The notes under the pieces were generated by a model that was not told where the DNA came from, searched no databases, and saw only the letters and a program-made list of their open reading frames with translations. Positions 59,557 through 64,000 of a DNA stretch of 64,000 bases are shown here, one piece after another. The DNA is taken from positions 186,001-250,000 of the forward strand of contig NZ_JABRWJ010000010.1 of assembly GCF_013266755.1 (NCBI RefSeq), written 5' to 3'. The stretch is from Pseudaquabacterium terrae (GTDB lineage: Bacteria > Pseudomonadota > Gammaproteobacteria > Burkholderiales > Burkholderiaceae_C). Numbering within the stretch: the stretch's first letter is position 1; each line of letters opens with the position of its first letter. A program made the position numbers and the translations under genes.

Positions 59557-59769
59557 ATGGATGCCATCCTCGCCGAGTCCACGGTGACATGCCCTCGATG
59601 CGGCCACGCCAAGTGCGAGACCATGCCGCTCGACGCCTGCCAGTTCTTCTACGAATGCGCCGGGTGCAAGACGCTGCTGGCGCCGCTACCTGGCGACTGC
59701 TGCGTCTTCTGCTCCTACGGCTCGGTGAAGTGTCCGCCGGTGCAGGCAAGGAAGCCGTGCTGCGAGTGA
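59557..59769 (+). CDS. GDCCVFCSYG-type small cysteine-rich protein
   Basis: A 70-residue protein with ten Cys residues: 'CPRCGHAKCETMP', 'CAGCKTLL' and the signature 'GDCCVFCSYGSVKCPPVQ'. Proteins with this signature are widespread next to mercury, copper and other metal-resistance genes; they are predicted to bind metal through two CxxC-type sites, but the function is undefined. It lies 173 bases upstream of a CueR-like regulator. The ATG at 59557 leaves a short leader before the first CxxC. Confidence 0.75.
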   Translation: MDAILAESTVTCPRCGHAKCETMPLDACQFFYECAGCKTLLAPLPGDCCVFCSYGSVKCPPVQARKPCCE

Positions 59770-59942
59770 CCGGGCCGCCGGCAACGCGACGCGGCATGGC
59801 AGGAAAAGAGGTCATCTCGACATTGCTGCCACAACGGCAGGCGACGAAACTCGGAACATCAAAGGCCGCTTGACCCTTCCACGACAGGAAGGTCCAAGTG
59901 TTCCCCCAGTCCTCTTCGCCGGAGAATCACGTGGCCTACCCC

Positions 59943-60479
59943 ATGAACATTGGTGAAGCTGCCCATGCCGCGGGCGTGACGGCCAAGATGATCCGCCATT
60001 ACGAAAGCCTCGGATTGATCGCCGAGGCCAGCCGTACCGATGCCGGCTATCGCCAGTACACGGCTCGCGACGTGACGGTGCTGCGATTCATCCGCCAGTC
60101 GCGCTCGCTCGGCTTCGCGATCAGGCAGATCGAGCAGTTGCTCGGCCTGTGGGCTGACACCCAGCGCGAAAGCCGCGACGTGAAGGCGCTGGCGCGCGAG
60201 CACATCGCCGACCTCGACCGCAAGATGGCCGAGATGGCGCAGATGAAGGCCGCGCTCGAAACAATGGCATCGGCCTGCCACGGCGACCAGCGCGCCGACT
60301 GCCCGATCCTGCGCACGCTGTCGAGCGACGCGGCAGCGGCAATGCCCATACCGAAGCGGGCTGAGAAGCAGCCGCGTGCCGACAGAACGCGGCGCAACGA
60401 TGCAACGCCGCCCACCCACGGCGGCCTGATGGCCTGGATGCACGGCCTGGGCTCCCCAGGCGCCATCGGCCACGCCTGA
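59943..60479 (+). CDS. cueR: CueR-like MerR-family Cu(I)-responsive regulator
   Basis: A 178-residue MerR protein beginning 'MNIGEAAHAAGVTAKMIRHYESLGLI'. The dimer helix ends in a loop with Cys112 and Cys120 separated by seven residues, the Cu(I)/Ag(I)-binding arrangement and numbering of CueR. A C-terminal extension of about 50 basic residues with His and Met ('HGGLMAWMHGLG') is longer than in E. coli CueR and could also bind metal. The ATG at 59943 is preferred over a start 45 bases upstream. No copper ATPase or oxidase is next to it. Confidence 0.82.
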   Translation: MNIGEAAHAAGVTAKMIRHYESLGLIAEASRTDAGYRQYTARDVTVLRFIRQSRSLGFAIRQIEQLLGLWADTQRESRDVKALAREHIADLDRKMAEMAQMKAALETMASACHGDQRADCPILRTLSSDAAAAMPIPKRAEKQPRADRTRRNDATPPTHGGLMAWMHGLGSPGAIGHA

Positions 60480-60549
60480 GCGCGAGGCGCGAACGGAGCC
60501 GGCGCTGCTCGAGCGTCTGGCCGCAACGCGCAGCACCGCGACGTGGCGC

Positions 60550-60882
60550 GCGCGACTCATGGACGCGCGCGACAGCCGCGAGCTCGCGCTGGCGCCGATC
60601 GGCGTCAGCGACAACGAGGCGAGCCCGGACACCCGCACGCTCAGCCTGCGCGCCAGGCTCGACGACCCCGGCTTGCTGATGCCCGGTCAGGTTGTGCGCG
60701 CTCGGCTGAGCACCGGCGCCGCGCCGCTCGCGCTGCTGGTGCAGGATCAGGCCGTCGGCACCGACCAGGGCCGCCGCTATGTGCTCGTCGTCAACGACCG
60801 GCAGGCCGTCGAGTACCGATCCGTCACGGTCGGTGCGATGCACCAGGACCTGCGCATCGTTCGGCCCAAGAGCGGCTTCTGA
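60550..60882 (+). pseudogene. RND efflux adaptor (AcrA/MexE-like) remnant
   Basis: 'DNEASPDTRTLSLRARLDDPG' and 'LMPGQVVRARLSTGAAPLALLVQDQAVGTDQGRRYVLVV' are the beta-barrel and membrane-proximal regions of RND periplasmic adaptors, normally preceded by about 200 residues (anchor, lipoyl, hairpin) and followed by the 'GERVVVNGLQRVRPG' block. Both ends are missing and the frame stops after 'RIVRPKSGF'. It belongs to the same pump class as the debris at 47.4-48.0 kb, though not necessarily the same operon. Confidence 0.7.
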
Positions 60883-60948
60883 TCCGGTTCACTGCGAGGG
60901 CACACTCCCGGTGCGCCGATGCGTGCCCTACGCCGTCACTGCGGCACT

Positions 60949-61503
60949 TCAGACGGCGCAGCAACAAGCCCCAGTCCCCGCCGCTACTTGATCTCGTCTG
61001 CGTGGTCGTGCGCGCCAAGCGCCAATGACGCCTGCTGCGCCGGCAATGCCGTTCGCAGCAATCTGCCACCAGGAGCCGGCGGCCACCGCGTTCACCATCC
61101 ACAGTGCATTGACGGCGACCATTGCCCAGCGCAGAGCGGCGTCTCGCATGTAGAACATCGCATAGGAGGCCATGAGAGAACCGAGCACGGGGAACATCGT
61201 GCCGAAGCCGCTCCATGTCGCCACCGCGATGAGCAAGGTTGCGGCTGCAAAGGCCGCAAACGCGATGGCCTTCGTTCGCGCGGGGTGGTCACGCAGCACT
61301 GACGCACTCACTTGGCGGCCGACACTCAGCGCACTCAGGGCTGCCGCGGTATGCGCACCGATCAAGAGGTTGTTCAGCGCCCAGGTGGCCGACGCCCAAC
61401 CGGTCGTCTTGACCAAGGCCCGATCGCTCGAGCGAACCAACGCGCTCAGGTTCAAGGACAGGGCGACGAGGCCGGTGACATCGACGAAGTAATGGGACAG
61501 CAT
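60949..61503 (-). CDS. YgjV-family inner-membrane protein
   Basis: A 184-residue protein with six predicted helices: about 4-22, 35-55, 78-100, 100-120, 125-145 and 148-165. 'ALSLNLSALVRSSDRALVKTTGWASATWALNNLLIGAHTAAA' matches the YgjV/DUF group of small membrane proteins of unknown role. A C-terminal tail 'GTGACCCAV' with three adjacent Cys is unusual. It has its own start region and is convergent with the adaptor remnant. Confidence 0.6.
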   Translation of the reverse strand: MLSHYFVDVTGLVALSLNLSALVRSSDRALVKTTGWASATWALNNLLIGAHTAAALSALSVGRQVSASVLRDHPARTKAIAFAAFAAATLLIAVATWSGFGTMFPVLGSLMASYAMFYMRDAALRWAMVAVNALWMVNAVAAGSWWQIAANGIAGAAGVIGAWRARPRRRDQVAAGTGACCCAV

Positions 61504-61848
61504 GGCGATTCGCGAGGTGTGGTCAGTGCCCCGGTGCATCGCTCGCCGGGAAAGCGCGGCCGCCCAGCGCGACCGGTTCCCAGCTTCAAGCTTCCCCCGA
61601 CGGCAAGGTCAAGCGGCATCGCGCCTGGACCTCGGCGCAGCTTTCGAAGGCTGGCTTCGAGCCGCGCTCAGTGCGTCGATGTCGACAGGGTCGCCGGCGT
61701 CCGGCGCTCTGCGCCACGAGATTGCACCGCCCACATGCGCCAAGCGGCCCCACTGCAGGACACCAGGACTCCCCACAGGGGTCGCCTTGATTGGCGACCA
61801 CGCATCGCCGAAACTCTCTCGGTCCAAGATCAAAGCACTCGATGCACC
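61504..61848. other. Intergenic stretch with no recognised gene
   Basis: Between the YgjV-like start and the small frame at 61849 no family match is seen on either strand. Short open frames exist but have the Arg/Pro-rich composition of shadow frames in GC-rich DNA. It probably contains promoters for the two divergent units. Confidence 0.45.
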
Positions 61849-62061
61849 ATGCAGATCGCGCTCCCCGCAACGCAGGGCAACGCCCCCGGCAGCGTCGGCG
61901 AGGACTTGCGTCAGCACGATCCGATCCCGCCGCGTTTCGTGGTGCCGGAGGCCGAGGACCTGGACTACTTCCTTCGCCGGCCGCGCAGGCCGGCACAAGG
62001 GATCTTCAAGTCGTTGATGCCTCAGGACGCGGCGCAGCTGACAGGGTGCCATTGCCAATGA
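61849..62061 (+). CDS. Small hypothetical protein coupled to the EAL-receiver gene
   Basis: A 70-codon frame whose TGA overlaps the next ATG as ATGA. The translation contains 'PPRFVVPEAEDLDYFLRRPRRPAQGIFKSLM' and ends 'LTGCHCQ'. No clear ribosome site precedes its ATG and no domain is recognised; the four-base overlap with a well-supported gene is the main argument for it being translated. It could be the remains of a longer protein. Confidence 0.4.
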   Translation: MQIALPATQGNAPGSVGEDLRQHDPIPPRFVVPEAEDLDYFLRRPRRPAQGIFKSLMPQDAAQLTGCHCQ

Positions 62062-63407
62062 ACGTTATCGACAACGCCAAGCTCGCCGGTTCGTACTCGG
62101 TCGAGCCCATGCCGGATTCCGAGATAGTCGCGGCCCTGCGCGAAGCCATCGCGGCCAATCAGTTCCACGTGGTCGTCCAGCCGCAGGTGTCGATCGACAC
62201 CGGCGAGATCGCGGGAGCTGAAGCCTTGTTGCGCTGGGAGCATCCGGCCCTCGGTTCGGTGGATCCGAAGACTTTCATCCCGCTGGCCGAACAGGCAGGG
62301 TTGATCGGCACGATTGGCGACTGGGTGTTGCGCCGGGCCTGCCTGCTGGCCCGCAAGTGGCAGCGCCAAGGTCTTCCCGCGGTGCGCTTGTCGGTCAACA
62401 TCTCAGGCGGGCAACTGAGGACGCCCGACTTTGCAGTTCGACTCGAGCGCCTGGTCGCTGACACCGGCCTCGAGCCGTGCCGGCTCGGCATCGAGCTCTG
62501 CGAAACCGCGTTGACGCGAGACACCGACCACGCGGCCGCACAGTTGCACCGGCTGCGCGAACAGGGACTCCAGATCGCGCTCGACAACTTCGGCACCGGT
62601 TATGCGAGCCTCACCCACTTGCGCAGCCTGCCGCTGGATGTGGTCAAGATCGACCGATCGCTGATGACGGCGACCACGGACGGCGCGCAGGCGCTGCCCA
62701 TCGTCCGCGCCATCGTCGCGATGACGCACAGCCTGGGCATGAAGGTGCTGGCCCAGGGCGTCACCAATGAAGCTCAGCTCGAGGTGCTGGCGGCCAGCCG
62801 GTGCGACCTGTTTCAGGGCTACCACTTCAGCCCGCCGGTCGCGCCGGAGGCCTTCGAGGCGATGCTGCGCACTGGCCACCAACTGCCGGTTTCGGTGCGG
62901 CGCCGAGCAGCACGCAACGTTCTTGTCGTCGATGACGATCCGCTGGTCGCGCACAGCCTGGGCGAGAAGCTCACGCGTCACTTCGCCGAAGAAGTGAATG
63001 TGGAGGTCTGCGATCACCCCCTCGATGCGGTGAGCTGCCTGCGGTCACGGCCGTTCGACATCGTCGTCAGCGACCTGTGCATGCCGGTGCTCGATGGCAT
63101 CGGATTGCTGATCAAGGCGCGCGAGTTGCAGCCGAACGCCGTCCGAATGATGCTGCTGGGCCCCACGGACCTGGTGCGCTTGCTGGACAACGAGCGCCAG
63201 GTCGACGTGTTCCGGTACCTGTCGAAGCCCTGGTCGTCGAAGCAGTTCCAGGCGCACTTCAAGGACGCGCTGTTGCAGGTCGAGCAGGTTCAAGCGTTGG
63301 GCGCTGCTTCGACCACGGACGCACCGCAGGAGGCCCCCGCCGAGTGGGAGCTGCCGAGCCAGCTGATGACGATGCCGGGCGATCTCTGGGCGACCAGCAC
63401 AGCTTGA
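62058..63407 (+). CDS. EAL-domain protein with C-terminal receiver; EAL site degenerate
   Basis: A 449-residue protein: EAL domain about 20-270 and receiver about 287-405 with acidic 292-294 and phospho-acceptor Asp339 ('IVVSDLCMP'). In the EAL part Glu55-Ala-Leu, Asn114, Glu149 and Lys197 are kept, but the paired Asp motif DDFGTG reads Asp176-Asn177 and the AEGVE motif reads 'AQGVT' (233-236), losing both acidic residues used for metal binding and catalysis. A c-di-GMP-binding or protein-protein role controlled by phosphorylation is more likely than phosphodiesterase activity. The 45 C-terminal residues are an Ala/Pro-rich tail. Confidence 0.85.
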   Translation: MNVIDNAKLAGSYSVEPMPDSEIVAALREAIAANQFHVVVQPQVSIDTGEIAGAEALLRWEHPALGSVDPKTFIPLAEQAGLIGTIGDWVLRRACLLARKWQRQGLPAVRLSVNISGGQLRTPDFAVRLERLVADTGLEPCRLGIELCETALTRDTDHAAAQLHRLREQGLQIALDNFGTGYASLTHLRSLPLDVVKIDRSLMTATTDGAQALPIVRAIVAMTHSLGMKVLAQGVTNEAQLEVLAASRCDLFQGYHFSPPVAPEAFEAMLRTGHQLPVSVRRRAARNVLVVDDDPLVAHSLGEKLTRHFAEEVNVEVCDHPLDAVSCLRSRPFDIVVSDLCMPVLDGIGLLIKARELQPNAVRMMLLGPTDLVRLLDNERQVDVFRYLSKPWSSKQFQAHFKDALLQVEQVQALGAASTTDAPQEAPAEWELPSQLMTMPGDLWATSTA

Positions 63408-63431
63408 GGTTCCCATCAGGGAAAGCTCGAG

Positions 63432-64000
63432 TCAGTGGGCGACGGGCTCGCGCAGCCACTTCGGATCGGCGGCGACGGGCCCGCTCAGGGTGCGCAGGAA
63501 AGCGATCAACTGGGTGGCCTCCCGGTCGTTCAGGTTCAGCGGCTTCAGCTCGCTGTGGCCCTTGGGCGCCGCGGGCGCGCGGTTGTAGTGCTCGACAACC
63601 TGGTCGAGCGAGTCCAGCTGCCCGGCGTGCATGTAGGGCGCCCGCTCGGCGACATTGCGCAGCGACGGCGGCCGGTACTGCCGCAGCTGGTTCGGGCTGT
63701 CGGTGACGAGGAATCGCAGCTCGCCGCACTGCTCGGGCCTGGCGTCGCTGTACGGACCGAGGCAGTTGAACTCGTCGCCGAGCACCTGCTTCACGCCGGC
63801 CGAACGACCCGTGTCCGAGGTCAGGCCCTTGGCGAACGGCACGCCGGTGTTGTGGAAGTCGTTGTTCGTGAACAGCGGGCCGTTGTGGCACTGAAGGCAG
63901 TTCGCCTTGCCGAGGAACAGGCGCAGCCCGGCCACTTCGTCGGGGGTCAGCGTCGCCTTCATCTGCTGCACATCGTTGCGGATGGCGGCCTCGACGTAGC
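63432..64000 (-). CDS. Di-haem cytochrome-c peroxidase, C-terminal part (5' end outside window)
   Basis: The frame is open to the right edge, so at least 189 C-terminal residues are present. 'LGKANCLQCHNGPLFT' carries one CxxCH haem-binding motif, and 'PPSLRNVAERAPYMHAGQLDSLDQVVEHYN' with its Met is the axial-ligand block of the MauG/CcpA family. The N-terminal haem domain lies outside the window. Such periplasmic enzymes reduce hydrogen peroxide with electrons from cytochrome c. It is convergent with the EAL-receiver gene. Confidence 0.87.
   Translation of the reverse strand, partial: YVEAAIRNDVQQMKATLTPDEVAGLRLFLGKANCLQCHNGPLFTNNDFHNTGVPFAKGLTSDTGRSAGVKQVLGDEFNCLGPYSDARPEQCGELRFLVTDSPNQLRQYRPPSLRNVAERAPYMHAGQLDSLDQVVEHYNRAPAAPKGHSELKPLNLNDREATQLIAFLRTLSGPVAADPKWLREPVAH

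Noticed and set aside
1-64000. tRNA, rRNA or phage/IS elements
   Set aside because: No tRNA-like cloverleaf, no rRNA segment, no transposase, integrase or terminal inverted repeats were recognised by eye in either strand, despite the many broken genes.

Overview
The window is a 64-kb piece of a high-GC, GC-rich-third-codon genome that most resembles Burkholderiales (Betaproteobacteria, Rubrivivax/Leptothrix/Rhizobacter-like). The assignment rests on gene content: a Bug-type tricarboxylate receptor, a PDR/VanB reductase, a betaproteobacterial trimeric porin, MSHA-type minor pilins, a GbpR-type LysR next to chvE-gguAB, and the GC-rich intergenic repeats common in that order. It is inferred, not proven. 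The left edge cuts a DUF6701/MshQ-like gene and the right edge cuts a di-haem cytochrome-c peroxidase.

Layout. 1-2.8 kb: tail of a type IV pilus minor-pilin operon (MshQ-, GspH/MshC-, MshD-, MshO- and MshP-like). 2.9-5.7 kb: OmpR-type regulator and hybrid histidine kinase. 5.9-13.0 kb: two universal stress proteins, a MacB/DevA-type ABC export system with HlyD-like adaptor, and a beta-CASP RNA exonuclease. FNR/ANR-like boxes precede the first stress protein and the exonuclease. 13.1-15.7 kb: a graveyard with a porin remnant, a branched-chain amino-acid-binding-protein remnant, and ROK and LacI regulators that both lost internal segments. 15.8-34.2 kb: an intact sugar island with aldose epimerase, lactonase, L-arabonate-type dehydratase, SDR dehydrogenase, a GbpR-like LysR, GguC/AraD1, ketoglutarate-semialdehyde dehydrogenase, two interleaved ABC sugar transporters (YtfQ/YtfR/YtfT/YjfF and ChvE/GguA/GguB), DgoK and DgoA. 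34.3-37.5 kb: a periplasmic binding protein facing a membrane hybrid kinase. 37.6-40.2 kb: a second graveyard (zinc alcohol dehydrogenase, rhaM/FCD chimera, split and inverted ROK pieces) around one intact mannitol-dehydrogenase-family gene.

40.2-47.3 kb: PDR/VanB reductase, DUF4198 protein, AraC regulator, PepSY membrane protein, porin, an orphan outer-membrane-like protein and NDH-2. 47.4-48.3 kb: scrambled RND-pump and acyl-CoA-synthetase debris. 48.3-56.2 kb: FMN reductase and a catechol ortho-cleavage cluster (catB, catC, Bug receptor, catA, pcaI, pcaJ) with a divergent LysR and a separate pcaD, then DoxX and its divergent LysR. 57.4-63.4 kb: tandem stress protein, Rnk-like factor, broken mrpEFG antiporter genes, a GDCCVFCSYG small protein, a CueR-like regulator, an RND adaptor remnant, a YgjV-like membrane protein, and an EAL-receiver protein whose EAL site looks dead.

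How they work together. The sugar island reads as one aldose-oxidation module: import by two ABC systems, oxidation to lactone, hydrolysis to aldonate and dehydration by shared enzymes. The pentose branch (GguC/AraD1 and ketoglutarate-semialdehyde dehydrogenase) would end at 2-oxoglutarate and the hexose branch (DgoK, DgoA) at pyruvate and glyceraldehyde 3-phosphate. The cat cluster takes catechol to 3-oxoadipyl-CoA; the final thiolase is not in the window. The most unusual features are the many genes with clean internal losses but no insertion sequence, the near-identical inverted ROK 5' ends bounding the sugar island, and two short open frames inside intergenic repeats that bridge neighbouring genes in the sugar operon.
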